Source: Actinomycetota bacterium
GTDB taxonomy: Bacteria; Actinomycetota; Acidimicrobiia; Acidimicrobiales; AC-9
Direction of reading: 5' to 3'
Length of the DNA: 32,770 nucleotides
Assembly (NCBI GenBank): GCA_005888295.1
Contig: VAWP01000059.1
Coordinates: 3,246 to 36,015 of the forward strand
The notes under the pieces were generated by a model. It searched no databases. It saw only the letters and a list, made by a program, of their open reading frames with translations, and had not been told where the DNA came from. Shown here piece by piece: positions 7,358-16,203 of the stretch (position 1 is the stretch's first letter; every line of letters starts with the position of its first letter). Position numbers and translations under genes: made by a program.

Positions 7358-8914
7358 CTACTGCAGATAGCCGCGCCGCATGGCCTCGACGACCGCCGCG
7401 GTCCGGTCGGAGACGCCGAGCTTGTCGTACAGACGTTGGGCATGGTTTCTGACCAGGCTCACCGCCAGACCGAGCTCGGCGGCAACCTGGGGAACAGAGC
7501 GGCCCCGGGCGAACGCCCGCAGCACCTCCAGCTCCTCATCAGTCGGTGCTGACGGCTGGCCCTGGGCCCGGTGCCGGATCTCGCCGGCCAGCCCGCCCGC
7601 AAGCTCGGGAGGAAGCACGGTCTGGCCGTCCGCCGCCCTGAGCACGGCGTCGACGATCTCCTTGCGCCGGGAGTCCTTGGAGAGGTAGCCGGCGGCCCCC
7701 TCCTCCAGCGCTCGGAACACGACGGCGCTGTCGCCCACCGCCGAGAGGAGCAGCACCCTGGTGGGGAGGTCTTCGTCGACGACCGCGTGGACGAGGTCGA
7801 GCCCGTCCATCTCGGGCATCTGGTAATCGACCACGGCGACGGTGGGACGCTCTCGCCTGATCACCTCCAGCGCGTCGGCGCCGTTCTCCGCCTCACCGAC
7901 GACCTCCACCCGCTCACTCTCGGTCAGGCCTCGGATCACGCCGTCGCGGAAGAACGGGTGGTCGTCGACCACGACGGCCCTGACGAGGTCTTCCGCCGGT
8001 GGCGGGGCGGGCTGACCGGCCCGTTCGGCCTCGTCGCCGCCTGCGGGGGTCGGTCTCGGGAGGACGACCGTCGACAGCGAGGCGTCCGGCATGGCGCCCG
8101 CGGCGCTCGGAGTGGTGAGGACACGCAGCATCTCGTCAGCGGAGCCGAACCGCTGCCCGGGGTCCTTCTCCAGCGCCTTGAGCACGAGCGCGTCCAACGG
8201 CTCCGGCACATCGGGTCTCTCGGCGCGCAACGAGCGAGGCGTGGCCTGGAGATGCTGCGCGATCACACCGACCGGGACCTCGGCCTCGAACGGCGGGTGG
8301 CCGGCGAGGCACTCGTAGAGCACGCAACCGAGCGAGTACAGGTCAGTTTCCGCCGTGGACGATCGGGCGTCGAGCTGCTCGGGCGACGCGTAGGCGGGGG
8401 TCCCCATGAACTGTCCCATCGTCGTCAGGCTCCTGAGGTCGCTGGCTGCCCGGGCGATGCCGAAGTCGACCAGCTTCGCCGTGTCGTCCCCGGCGATGAG
8501 GATGTTGGCCGGCTTGATGTCCCGGTGCACGATGCCCTTGCCGTGAGCATGGCTGAGGCCGGCGAGCAGCTGCGCGGCGAGCTCCTGGGTCCTCTCCAGT
8601 CCCATGTAGGGCGCCGTTGCCTCGAGCCTCGCCTGGAGCGACTCACCTTCGACCAGCTCCATGACGATGTAGTACGTGTCGCCGTCGCTTCCCGCGTCGT
8701 AGACGGTGACGATGTTCGGGTGCTTGAGCGACGCCACGTGGATCGCTTCGCGCTGGAACCTCTCGCGGAAGGACGTGTCGGTGGCCAGCTGCTCGCTCAG
8801 CACCTTGATGGCGACGTGTCGGTCCAGCCGACGATCGTTGGCCCGCCACACGCTGGCCATGGCCCCGGAGCCGAGGTGGTCGAGAAGCTCGTATCGCTGG
8901 TCCAACACCCTCAT
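7358..8914 (-). CDS. Ser/Thr kinase fused to a NarL-type response regulator
   Basis: This is a single 518-residue protein with three domains. Residues 8-265 are a Hanks-type kinase: glycine loop L14-G-S-G-A-M-A, Lys37 in VAIK, H130-R-D132, D150-F-G, and an activation loop SLTTMGQFMGT followed by SPE. Residues 311-430 are a receiver: acidic pair D317-D318, phosphoacceptor D363 in VVDYQMPEMDG, Ser391, Lys413. Residues 455-518 are a LuxR/NarL HTH. There is no membrane segment. All catalytic residues of both modules are present. It is therefore predicted to bind DNA under control of Asp phosphorylation by a histidine kinase, probably the convergent one, and of Ser/Thr phosphorylation. Most Hanks kinases carry sensory C-termini instead. 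Nothing suggests a frameshift joining two genes, since the linker (about 268-310) is continuous and Pro/Ala-rich. Confidence 0.92.
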   Translation of the reverse strand: MRVLDQRYELLDHLGSGAMASVWRANDRRLDRHVAIKVLSEQLATDTSFRERFQREAIHVASLKHPNIVTVYDAGSDGDTYYIVMELVEGESLQARLEATAPYMGLERTQELAAQLLAGLSHAHGKGIVHRDIKPANILIAGDDTAKLVDFGIARAASDLRSLTTMGQFMGTPAYASPEQLDARSSTAETDLYSLGCVLYECLAGHPPFEAEVPVGVIAQHLQATPRSLRAERPDVPEPLDALVLKALEKDPGQRFGSADEMLRVLTTPSAAGAMPDASLSTVVLPRPTPAGGDEAERAGQPAPPPAEDLVRAVVVDDHPFFRDGVIRGLTESERVEVVGEAENGADALEVIRRERPTVAVVDYQMPEMDGLDLVHAVVDEDLPTRVLLLSAVGDSAVVFRALEEGAAGYLSKDSRRKEIVDAVLRAADGQTVLPPELAGGLAGEIRHRAQGQPSAPTDEELEVLRAFARGRSVPQVAAELGLAVSLVRNHAQRLYDKLGVSDRTAAVVEAMRRGYLQ

Positions 8915-9030
8915 CGTCGTGTGCGCCCCCCGTCGCCGACTCGTCGCCGCGCCAGTATGCCCGGCCCGAGGCGCCTGAGCAGGGTGGGGCGACCCTGTCG
9001 TATTTGCCCGCCTTCGCGGTGCGGCCGATG

Positions 9031-9924
9031 TCAGGTGCCCGGCATGGGCAGGGCGCCCCGGCTTCTCGCCCTCTCGAGGAACTCGATGATCGCCGTGTTG
9101 AACAGGTCGTTCCTGTCCCCCGCGACCATGTGGCCGGCGCCGGCGACGTCGGCGAACTCGGCGTGCGGGATGAGCTCGAGGAGCTCCTTGGCGCCTTCCT
9201 GGCTGAGGAGGTCGCTCTGGCGGCCCCGGACGAGGAGCGTGGGTACGACGATCGCCTCGGCGGCGCTGACCAATCGTCCAGGATCGACGACGGAGGTCCG
9301 TGTCTCGTCAGCGCCGCCGCGGGGACCGCGGAGGAACTGGGGATCCCAATGCCACACCCACCTGCCGTCGGGCCGCTGTCGCAGGTTCTTTCTCAACCCG
9401 GCCAGATCCCGCGGCCTCGGCCGGTGCGGGTTGTAGCGCTGTATGGCGTCGGCGACCTCGTCGACTGAAGCGAACCCGTCCGCCATGTGCTCCGACATGA
9501 ACGACGTGATCCGGTCGCGGCCGTCCGGCTCGATCCTGTGGGCGATGTCGACGAGGATCAGGGCGCTGGCGACCGGCGGGTCGCCCGCCTCGGCGGCAGC
9601 CACGAGCGACGCCGCCCCTCCGAGTGAAGCTCCGACCAGAACCGGGGGGCGGCCGACGGATCGAGCCACCCTCTTGGCGTCGCCGGCGAAGGCGTCCAGG
9701 CTGTAGTCACCATCCGCTGCCCAGTCGCTCTCGCCGTGCCCGCGCAGGTCGAGGGCATAGGCGCGCCACTCGCGCTCGCCCAACGCCCGCAACGTCGTAT
9801 GCCAGGAGTGCCTCGTCTGCCCGCCGCCGTGGAGCAGGACGACCGGAGATGCCGCCGACGGACCGGCAACGTCGGCGACGAGCCGGTTCTCGTCGCGACC
9901 GCGCAGCTCGATGGTCTCGATCAC
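9031..9924 (-). CDS. Alpha/beta hydrolase
   Basis: The protein is about 297 residues. It contains VVLLHGGGQTRHSW (oxyanion region), YALDLRGHGESDW, the nucleophile elbow VLVGASLGGAASL (Ser about residue 100), and near the end a GRQSDLLS strand (acid) and ADVAGAGHMVAGD (catalytic His). This is a complete Ser-Asp-His hydrolase of the esterase/haloperoxidase-like group. Substrate cannot be predicted. The GTG at 9924 is preferred over GTG 9933, because TAAGGT lies 7 nt before it and overlaps the longer start. It is divergent from the F420-type oxidoreductase at 10007 and may share its control region. Confidence 0.88.
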   Translation of the reverse strand: MIETIELRGRDENRLVADVAGPSAASPVVLLHGGGQTRHSWHTTLRALGEREWRAYALDLRGHGESDWAADGDYSLDAFAGDAKRVARSVGRPPVLVGASLGGAASLVAAAEAGDPPVASALILVDIAHRIEPDGRDRITSFMSEHMADGFASVDEVADAIQRYNPHRPRPRDLAGLRKNLRQRPDGRWVWHWDPQFLRGPRGGADETRTSVVDPGRLVSAAEAIVVPTLLVRGRQSDLLSQEGAKELLELIPHAEFADVAGAGHMVAGDRNDLFNTAIIEFLERARSRGALPMPGT

Positions 9925-9931
9925 CGCGCAC

Positions 9932-9937
9932 ACCTTA
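9932..9937 (-). promoter_or_regulatory. -10 box (TAAGGT) for the alpha/beta hydrolase
   Basis: TAAGGT on the minus strand lies 7 nt before GTG 9924, which points to a leaderless start. Confidence 0.4.
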
Positions 9938-9991
9938 GCTATCGCCCCATCCGACGACAGGATCGCCGACAGCCATCGGTCCCGACGACGA

Positions 9992-9997
9992 TAGGCT
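9992..9997 (+). promoter_or_regulatory. -10 box (TAGGCT) for the second F420-type oxidoreductase
   Basis: TAGGCT lies 9 nt before GTG 10007, leaving room for at most a very short leader. Confidence 0.4.
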
Positions 9998-10006
9998 CGA
10001 CGCTCC

Positions 10007-10915
10007 GTGAAGATCGCTTACGGCCTGCCGTTCCTGTCGTGCCCACCACCTCCGGAGCTTCTCGCCGGCGAGGCGCTGAGCGAGTTGGCGCGCTCTGCCG
10101 AGGAGACCGGCTTCGGCGCCGTCTTCCTCACCGAGCATCCCGCTCCGAGCCAGAGATGGCGCCAGACGGGAGGACACGACGCCCTCGACCCCTTCGTGGG
10201 CCTGGCCTTCGCGGCAGCGGCGACGACTCGGCTCCGGCTCCTCACCTACCTCGTCGTGCTGCCGTATCGCAACCCGTTCCTCCTCGCCAAGTCCGTCTCC
10301 TCGCTCGATCGGCTCTCTGGTGGCAGGGTCGAGCTCGGCCTCGGTGCGGGCTACCAGAAGGCGGAGTTCCACGCCCTCGGCGTCGACTTCGACGAGCGCA
10401 ATGAGCTTTTCGACGAGGCGCTCGACGTGCTCCTGCTGGCATGGTCGGGCCAGCCTGTCACCTTCGAAGGGCGCCATTTCTCGGCTCGCGACACGGCGCT
10501 CGAGCCGACACCCGCGCAACAGCCGCACCCACCGCTGTGGTTCGGCGGCAACAGCAAGCTGACCCGTCGCCGGGTCGCCGAGCGCGGTGCGGGCTGGATG
10601 CCGATGCCGAACCCCCGGGCGACGGCCCAGCACCTGCGTTCGCCTCCGCGCGAGTCGACCGACGACCTCGCAGCGATGCTGGCCTCGATGCGGCCGCCAC
10701 CGACGGCCGTGATGTACCCCCTGCCCGCCGTGCGCCTGGACGACCAGGCCAGTGTGCGTGCGCACTATGACGAGGCGGCGCGCGCTGCAGAGCTCGGCGT
10801 CACGTGGTGCACGATCAGCGGCCAGGGCCGGACGATGACCGAGGCCCGTGAGTTCCAACTGCGCTACCGCGACGCCGTGCTCGACCGGCTCTCCGCGCTC
10901 GAGGCGCCGGCGTAG
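10007..10915 (+). CDS. LLM-class F420-dependent oxidoreductase
   Basis: The protein is 302 residues with a full luciferase-like domain. It shows ARSAEETGFGAVFLTEHP, TTRLRLLTYLVVLPYRNPF, the conserved LDRLSGGRVELGLGAGYQKAEF, and PPLWFGGNSKLTRRRVAE. This matches the actinobacterial TIGR03619-like F420 group (family recalled, not searched). It is distinct from the oxidoreductase at 4191-5075, sharing only the fold. Predicted role is F420-linked reduction or oxidation of an unknown small molecule in the cytoplasm. It is transcribed alone and converges on the acyl-CoA synthetase gene, with a 25-bp gap. Confidence 0.85.
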   Translation: MKIAYGLPFLSCPPPPELLAGEALSELARSAEETGFGAVFLTEHPAPSQRWRQTGGHDALDPFVGLAFAAAATTRLRLLTYLVVLPYRNPFLLAKSVSSLDRLSGGRVELGLGAGYQKAEFHALGVDFDERNELFDEALDVLLLAWSGQPVTFEGRHFSARDTALEPTPAQQPHPPLWFGGNSKLTRRRVAERGAGWMPMPNPRATAQHLRSPPRESTDDLAAMLASMRPPPTAVMYPLPAVRLDDQASVRAHYDEAARAAELGVTWCTISGQGRTMTEAREFQLRYRDAVLDRLSALEAPA

Positions 10916-10940
10916 ACAGACAATCGGATCCGTCCCCTCG

Positions 10941-12389
10941 TCACTGCCGTTCGAGCGCCGCCTTGACCTCCCGACGCAGGACCTTCCCGGTGGCCGTGGA
11001 CGGCAGCTCGGCCGAGACCACGAGCAGCCGCGGCGCCTTGAGTGACCCCAGCCGTTCGGCGGCCCACGTCCGGACCGCCTCGGGATCGGCGTCGGCACCG
11101 GGCCGGAGGCTCACCATTGCACCCACCCGCTCACCCCACTCGGTGTCCGCGATGCCAACGGCGGCCGCCGCGGCAACCGCCGGGTGACCGAGCAGCACGT
11201 CCTCCACCTCGGCCGGGGAGATGTTCTCGCCACCACTGATGATGAGGTCGTCGCCCCGACCGGTGAGGAAGAGGTATCCCTCGGCGTCGACCGATCCCAT
11301 GTCGCCGGTGCGCAGCCACCCGCCCTCGGCGTGCCTGGCACCGCCGTCGAGGTAGCGGCCACCAACCTGCGGCCCCCGCACGCAGATCTCGCCCACGACG
11401 TCGATCCCCGCCGCCTGCCCGGCCTCGTCGAGGACCGCCACCTCCACACCCGGGACGGGTCGCCCGACCGATCCGAGCCGGCGGCGCACGGCGGGATCGT
11501 CGCTGGCAGCAGAGGTCCGGTGATCGTCGGGGTCGAGCACCGAGATGGTGGAGCTCGTCTCGGTGAGCCCGTAGGCGTTGACGAAGCCGGTGTCCGGGAA
11601 CAGCCGCAGGGCCCGTTCCAGCACGGGCGCCGGCATGCGGGCGCCGCCGTAGGCGAGCGAGCGCAGCTTGGGTGCCGGCGAGCCGGGCGACGCCTCCAGG
11701 GCGTCGACGATCCGGGCCAGCATGGTCGGGACGACCAGGGCGTGGGTCACGTCTTCCTCGTGGGCGGCCTCGAGCCAGCCCTCGGCCGAGAACGACCGCA
11801 GGGGAACGAGCCGCCGCCCCGAGTAGCAGGAGGTGAGCACGCTCGTCACCCCGGCCACGTGGAACGGTGGGACAGCCAGCAGGGTCGCCTCGTCGGGGTC
11901 CGCCGAGCCGAACTCCACCGTGTTGAGCACGTAGGACACCAGGTTGTCGTGCTCGAGGACGGCCGCCTTGGGCTCCGCCGACGTCCCACTGGTGAACAGC
12001 AGCACCGCCGGCCGGTCACTCTCCTCCGAAATGGGAACCGTGCTGCCGTCGCCCCCGTGCCCACTCCCGGCCAGCCAGTCGTCCCCCTCCACGACCAGCG
12101 CGGGCTGCAGTCGTTCGAGCAGGCGGCGAAGCACGGCGTCGGGCAGGCGGTAGTTGAGCGGCGCGTAGCTGACGCCCGCCCAAGCGGCGGCGAAGAGGGT
12201 GACGGGGACGACGGGCCCGTTCTCCGCGAGCAGGGCGAGCGTGGCGGCGTCCCCACCCGCCAGACGCGAGGCCGCGTCACCGGCCAGGCGGTGCACGTCG
12301 GCGAAGGTCATCCCGCCCGTCCGGCTCCCGACGGCCACACGCTCGCCGTGGCCGTCGGCCGCCATCTCGAGGAGCATGGCCAGGTTCAC
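10941..12389 (-). CDS. Acyl-CoA synthetase (AMP-binding family)
   Basis: This adenylate-forming enzyme activates a carboxylic acid with ATP and CoA. From GTG 12389 it has about 482 residues, and the N-terminus NLAMLLEMAADG is typical. Motifs in order are LLFTSGTSAEPKAAVLEH (phosphate-binding loop), VNAYGLTETSS (A5), WLRTGDMGSVDAEGYLF, DDLIISGGENISPAEVED (hinge) and LPSTATGKVLRREV with the catalytic Lys. TAGTGT lies 8 nt before GTG 12389. Longer starts at GTG 12401 and TTG 12440 are possible. The substrate is unknown; overall it resembles the short FadD-like actinobacterial enzymes. The secreted phosphoesterase gene lies just upstream on the same strand. Confidence 0.9.
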   Translation of the reverse strand: MNLAMLLEMAADGHGERVAVGSRTGGMTFADVHRLAGDAASRLAGGDAATLALLAENGPVVPVTLFAAAWAGVSYAPLNYRLPDAVLRRLLERLQPALVVEGDDWLAGSGHGGDGSTVPISEESDRPAVLLFTSGTSAEPKAAVLEHDNLVSYVLNTVEFGSADPDEATLLAVPPFHVAGVTSVLTSCYSGRRLVPLRSFSAEGWLEAAHEEDVTHALVVPTMLARIVDALEASPGSPAPKLRSLAYGGARMPAPVLERALRLFPDTGFVNAYGLTETSSTISVLDPDDHRTSAASDDPAVRRRLGSVGRPVPGVEVAVLDEAGQAAGIDVVGEICVRGPQVGGRYLDGGARHAEGGWLRTGDMGSVDAEGYLFLTGRGDDLIISGGENISPAEVEDVLLGHPAVAAAAAVGIADTEWGERVGAMVSLRPGADADPEAVRTWAAERLGSLKAPRLLVVSAELPSTATGKVLRREVKAALERQ

Positions 12390-12397
12390 GTCGCTCG

Positions 12398-12403
12398 ACA
12401 CTA
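12398..12403 (-). promoter_or_regulatory. -10 box (TAGTGT) for the acyl-CoA synthetase
   Basis: TAGTGT on the minus strand lies 8 nt before GTG 12389. If used, the gene has its own leaderless promoter and is not only read through from the phosphoesterase gene. Confidence 0.35.
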
Positions 12404-12452
12404 GGCGAGTGCCCCGCGACCGATCGAGCTGGTCGGCCAACGAGGTCCCGTT

Positions 12453-13949
12453 TCAGCGCTCGTCTGTGGTGGTCGTGGTCGCACCGGCGCCTCGCCGGCC
12501 CCCGGACGGCGTCCCGGTCAGGGTCGTCGTGGGGTGGACCGGCAGCACCTGGGTGGGCCGCGGCTGCTGGCCGAAGTCGAAGTCGGCCGTCAGGTCACCG
12601 AGCACCTTGACGTCCTCCCGCACATCGGGCCGGGGATCGGGCCGGCCGTCGGTGCGGGGGTCGAGGCGCTGGCCGTGGAGGAAGTCGTCCTCGATGAACT
12701 GGTCGTAGGCGTCGAAGGACAGCGTCTGATGATCGACGTAGCCCTTGCGGGCGTAGGGGCTGATGACGATCCCCGGCACGCGGAGCCCGTAGCCGTTCTG
12801 GTCGACGTTCGGGGGGGCGACCTGGTCGTAGAACCCGCCCCAGTCGTCCCAGGCCAGGAAGATCGCCGTCGAGCTCCAATCGGGACCGTGCATGACGGCG
12901 TTGACGAGGCTGGTCACGAAGCTCTGGCCCGCCGAGACCCGGTTGGGTGGGTGCTCGCTCACCGTTCCAGACGGCGCCACCCACGACACGGCGGGGAGGT
13001 TTCCCTTGCTGGCGGCCGAGTAGAAGTTGTCCACCGACTGGATGTTGCCGAGCTGGCCGTCGGCCTTGACCGTGTCGAAGTACGGAAGAGGGTTCCAGAT
13101 GCCCGGTGTGACGGCGTTCTGCCTGACCGGGCCGCAGCTGACGGCGGCGTCGTTCTCGCAGTCGGGTTCCGTCCCGGCCACGACGTAGTAGCCCCAGCTC
13201 ACGTTGTCCTTGTGCATCAGGTAGGTGAGGTCCGTCCAGGCGTAGATGGGGGCGGGGGCGTTGGAGGGTCGCAGGTTGCCGGCGGCGGGCGGGGTCCCCG
13301 GGTTGTCGAGGGCGTTGACACAGCTCGACGGGTTGTCGTGCTGGGTGCAGGCGGCCGACCACTCCGACACCTGGAACAGGTGCTCGGGCAGGCTCCAGGA
13401 GGCGTTGGGCTCGAACATGTGGTCCTGGAGCACGAAGTTGTTGGCGTAGGCCCAGTAGTTGGGGATGTCCGCGGCGGTGTGGTAGCCCATGACGTCGGGC
13501 TGCGAGCTGTTGGTACAGGCAGGGTTGGTGAAATCGAGACAGCCTTTTCGCCCCGCCTGGGCCTGGCGGACGAAGCCGTCCATCTTGCCGCCGTCGATGT
13601 CCGCGGTGGCGTTGGTCTTGCTGTGGGGACCTCCGCCGTTCACGTCGGCGTGATCGGGAAACGGCCTGACGCACTGGTTGGTTTGAGGATCGGGCACGCA
13701 GACCGTGGGAACCCCGTTCGTCATGGGGATGCCCTCGGCCCCGGGATAGGTGCCGAAGTAGGTGTCGAAGGAGCGGTTCTCCTGCATGATCACCACGACG
13801 TGGCGGATCTTGTGGATCCCGCTCGCGCCCGCTCCCGACGGGGTCGAGCTGCCAGAGCTGCAGCCCGCCAGGGCGGCGGCCGGAAGGAGGACGGCCACGG
13901 CCACAGCCGACGACCGGGACCGGACGACCCTGTGACGCGACATCCCCAC
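12453..13949 (-). CDS. Secreted phosphoesterase lipoprotein (phospholipase C / acid phosphatase family)
   Basis: The protein is about 498 residues. The N-terminus (basic RHRVVRSRS, a hydrophobic [15 protein letters not shown] core, then lipobox LAGC) marks an exported lipoprotein. The catalytic domain starts [19 protein letters not shown], the metal/nucleophile signature of the bacterial phosphoesterase family. It continues with [32 protein letters not shown] and [15 protein letters not shown]. In the last motif a Gln stands where relatives usually have His (DHV). The C-terminus is a low-complexity Pro/Thr/Arg tail ([19 protein letters not shown]). The start is set by AGGAG six nt before GTG 13949. 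The likely role is hydrolysis of phosphate esters outside the membrane, possibly for phosphate supply or lipid turnover. Confidence 0.9.
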   Translation of the reverse strand: MGMSRHRVVRSRSSAVAVAVLLPAAALAGCSSGSSTPSGAGASGIHKIRHVVVIMQENRSFDTYFGTYPGAEGIPMTNGVPTVCVPDPQTNQCVRPFPDHADVNGGGPHSKTNATADIDGGKMDGFVRQAQAGRKGCLDFTNPACTNSSQPDVMGYHTAADIPNYWAYANNFVLQDHMFEPNASWSLPEHLFQVSEWSAACTQHDNPSSCVNALDNPGTPPAAGNLRPSNAPAPIYAWTDLTYLMHKDNVSWGYYVVAGTEPDCENDAAVSCGPVRQNAVTPGIWNPLPYFDTVKADGQLGNIQSVDNFYSAASKGNLPAVSWVAPSGTVSEHPPNRVSAGQSFVTSLVNAVMHGPDWSSTAIFLAWDDWGGFYDQVAPPNVDQNGYGLRVPGIVISPYARKGYVDHQTLSFDAYDQFIEDDFLHGQRLDPRTDGRPDPRPDVREDVKVLGDLTADFDFGQQPRPTQVLPVHPTTTLTGTPSGGRRGAGATTTTTDER

Positions 13950-13955
13950 GCGCTT

Positions 13956-13960
13956 CTCCT
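13956..13960 (-). promoter_or_regulatory. Ribosome binding site for the phosphoesterase (AGGAG)
   Basis: AGGAG on the minus strand sits 6 nt before GTG 13949 and 12 nt before the in-frame ATG 13943. It supports the GTG. Confidence 0.6.
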
Positions 13961-14031
13961 CTCGGACGCGGTCAGACCACAGTCTTGCTCGCTGGTGCGG
14001 GGCCGTCGTGTCGGATCTGTTTCGGGTTGTG

Positions 14032-14829
14032 TTAGGGACGCTCGTCCGGCGTCGCGGCGCCAGGGGTCGCCACCCAGCTCGGCGGGCGCTTCTCCATGAA
14101 CGCACGCATACCTTCTCGGGGCTCGGGCGAATGGTCGAGGGCCCAGAACATCGTCTGGTAGTCGATGTTGCCGTAGCGCTCGTTGAGCATCCGCTTGACC
14201 TGGGCGCGCGCCGCAGGTGCGGTCTGCATCACCTGATGCGCCGCCTCGGTGGCGGCCCTGCGAAGGTCGTCGTGAGGAACGACACGGGACAGCAGACCGA
14301 TCCGCTGCGCCTCGGTGGCGTCGAAACGCCTTCCCGACAACAACAGATCTCGGGCGACGGCTACACCCACGTGTGCAGGCAGCGCCGCCGCGTAGGTCGC
14401 GTCAGGTATGCCTCGCAGGAGCTCGGGCACCCGGAACGTCGCCTGGTCACTGGCGACGGCGATGTCCGCCATCATCGCGATCAGCAGTCCCCCGGCCTGG
14501 CAGATGCCGTTGACCGCGGCGACGACTGGCGCGTTGCTGTCGCGAATGGCGAGGAACGGAAGGACTTCGTGGCCGATGTCGTCGGGCGGTGCCTCGCCCG
14601 CTTCCGTCCGTCCGCCGAGATCACCGCCAGGTGCAAAGACGTCCCCCACTCCGGTGATGACCAGGCCCCCGAGATCGGGATCGGTGTTGACGAGACGCAC
14701 GGCACGCTTGATCCCGTAGTACATGGCGGCCGTCAGCGCGTTTCTCGCCGCCGGACGGTCGATCACGCACCACGCGACGACACCTTCCCGCTCCAGTCGC
14801 AGGTACGGCGTACCCAGCTCGTGGTCCAT
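14032..14829 (-). CDS. Enoyl-CoA hydratase/isomerase (crotonase) family protein
   Basis: The protein is 265 residues, normal for the family. It has [15 protein letters not shown], the CoA/oxyanion segment [10 protein letters not shown], and [25 protein letters not shown] followed by [17 protein letters not shown]. Aligned by eye to rat hydratase, the second catalytic Glu (E164) is Glu136, but the first (E144) is Leu116. A classic hydratase reaction is therefore doubtful, and an isomerase, hydrolase or other crotonase reaction is more likely. AGAGGA lies 7 nt before ATG 14829. It is divergent from the epoxide hydrolase gene. Confidence 0.88.
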   Translation of the reverse strand: MDHELGTPYLRLEREGVVAWCVIDRPAARNALTAAMYYGIKRAVRLVNTDPDLGGLVITGVGDVFAPGGDLGGRTEAGEAPPDDIGHEVLPFLAIRDSNAPVVAAVNGICQAGGLLIAMMADIAVASDQATFRVPELLRGIPDATYAAALPAHVGVAVARDLLLSGRRFDATEAQRIGLLSRVVPHDDLRRAATEAAHQVMQTAPAARAQVKRMLNERYGNIDYQTMFWALDHSPEPREGMRAFMEKRPPSWVATPGAATPDERP

Positions 14830-14893
14830 AGATCGGTCCTCTCCTCCTGCGCTCCAGCGCCCCTCGTGCCAGGTGCCCGCTCGGATGACGATC

Positions 14894-14911
14894 CCAGCCT
14901 AAGTCGGCTGG
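14894..14911. promoter_or_regulatory. Inverted repeat, candidate operator between divergent genes
   Basis: CCAGCC-TAAGTC-GGCTGG is an 18-bp element with perfect 6-bp arms. It lies upstream of the -10 box of the epoxide hydrolase and overlaps the expected -35 position. It could bind a dimeric regulator controlling both divergent genes. No regulator gene is adjacent. Confidence 0.35.
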
Positions 14912-14932
14912 TCGGGGCGCAGCGCCGCTGAG

Positions 14933-14938
14933 TAGCGT
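14933..14938 (+). promoter_or_regulatory. -10 box (TAGCGT) for the epoxide hydrolase
   Basis: TAGCGT lies exactly 6 nt before GTG 14945, with no Shine-Dalgarno sequence. A leaderless start is likely. Confidence 0.5.
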
Positions 14939-14944
14939 CTCGGC

Positions 14945-16135
14945 GTGAGCGACGCCATCGAGCGCTTCGAGGTTCGCGTGCCCGACTCCGTCCTCACGGA
15001 CCTGCGTCACCGCCTGGCGCAGACCCGCGTGCCGGACCAGATCGAGGGCACGGGATGGGAGAACGGCTTCCCGGTCGACTATCTGGGCGAGCTGGTGGCG
15101 TACTGGCGAGACCGCTACGACTGGCGAGCGCAGGAAGCGCGACTGAACGACTTCGAGCACTTCCGCACCAACATCGATGGCCAGTCGATCCACTTCATCC
15201 ACGCCCGCTCCGCTCACCCGGGCGCGTTCCCACTGCTCATGACGCACGGCTGGCCCGGCTCGGTCGTCGAGTTCCTGGACGTCATCCCACGGCTGACGGG
15301 GCCAGAGGCTCACGGCGGCGGTACCGCCGACGCCTTCCACGTGATCGTCCCTTCGCTACCGGGGTACGGGTTCTCCGAGCCGACCCGTACGTCCGGGTGG
15401 GACGTGCGGCGAATCGCGTCGGCCTTCATCGAGCTGATGCGTCGCCTGGGCTACACCCGCTACGGAGCCCAGGGGGGAGACTGGGGCGCCCAGGTCGCCA
15501 CCAGCATCGGGGCCCTCGATCCCGGGCGCTGCGCGGCCATCCACCTCAACATGCCGATCGGTGAGCGTCCGGACGAGCCGGTCCCTCTCAGCGACGAGGA
15601 CAGAGCGGATCTCGCCGCCATACAGCACTTCCAGCGCGAGGAGTCCGGGTACGCCGTCGAGCAGGCGACCAAGCCGCAGACGCTCGGCGTTGCCCTGAAC
15701 GACTCGCCGGCCGGGCTCCTGGCCTGGATCGTGGAGAAGTTCCGCACCTGGAGCGACTGCGACGGCCACCCGGAGAACGTCTACAGCCGGGATCAGCTGA
15801 TCACCAACGTGATGATGTACTGGGTCACGCAGACGATCACCTCCTCGGTCCGGCTGTACTGGGAGAACAAGCAGGCCAGCTCGGCCGCAGAGGCGCCCGA
15901 GCGCGTCGGAGTTCCGACCGGCGTGGCGCGCTACCCCAAGGAGGTGCTGCGCTTCCCGCGCTCCTGGGTCGAACGGCGCTACAACGTGACGTACTGGGCC
16001 GACATGCCTCGTGGCGGCCACTTTGCTGCGATGGAGCAGCCCGCCCTCTTCGTGGACGATCTCCGGAGCTTCTTCCGGACCGTGCGAGCCCGACCCCCCG
16101 ATGAGCCGACGAGAGAACGGTCTTCTCAATTGTAG
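14945..16135 (+). CDS. Epoxide hydrolase with N-terminal EHN domain
   Basis: The protein is 396 residues. Residues 5-110 are the epoxide-hydrolase N-terminal domain (FEVRVPDSVLTDLRHRLAQTR, W-x-NGFPVDYL). The alpha/beta hydrolase fold follows, with H101-G-W-P-G (oxyanion), PSLPGYGFSEP, the nucleophile Asp179 in QGGDWGAQ, and the C-terminal His359 in RGGHFAAMEQP. These are the residues needed to open an epoxide to a diol via an ester intermediate. The family includes juvenile-hormone-type and microsomal-like hydrolases. It may clear epoxides made by nearby P450 or Rieske oxygenases; that link is inference from proximity. It is cytoplasmic, with no signal peptide. Confidence 0.92.
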   Translation: MSDAIERFEVRVPDSVLTDLRHRLAQTRVPDQIEGTGWENGFPVDYLGELVAYWRDRYDWRAQEARLNDFEHFRTNIDGQSIHFIHARSAHPGAFPLLMTHGWPGSVVEFLDVIPRLTGPEAHGGGTADAFHVIVPSLPGYGFSEPTRTSGWDVRRIASAFIELMRRLGYTRYGAQGGDWGAQVATSIGALDPGRCAAIHLNMPIGERPDEPVPLSDEDRADLAAIQHFQREESGYAVEQATKPQTLGVALNDSPAGLLAWIVEKFRTWSDCDGHPENVYSRDQLITNVMMYWVTQTITSSVRLYWENKQASSAAEAPERVGVPTGVARYPKEVLRFPRSWVERRYNVTYWADMPRGGHFAAMEQPALFVDDLRSFFRTVRARPPDEPTRERSSQL

Positions 16136-16203
16136 TAACGTTCGTTCCGTCTGATGTGAACGGAGGTCTGGCGCGGTGAGGAGCCGCAATCGAAGGGACT
16201 GAG

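Noticed and set aside
7571-9436. A 621-residue plus-strand protein
   Set aside because: It is antisense to the kinase-regulator and hydrolase genes. Long open antisense frames are expected in high-GC DNA, and it shows no recognisable domain.
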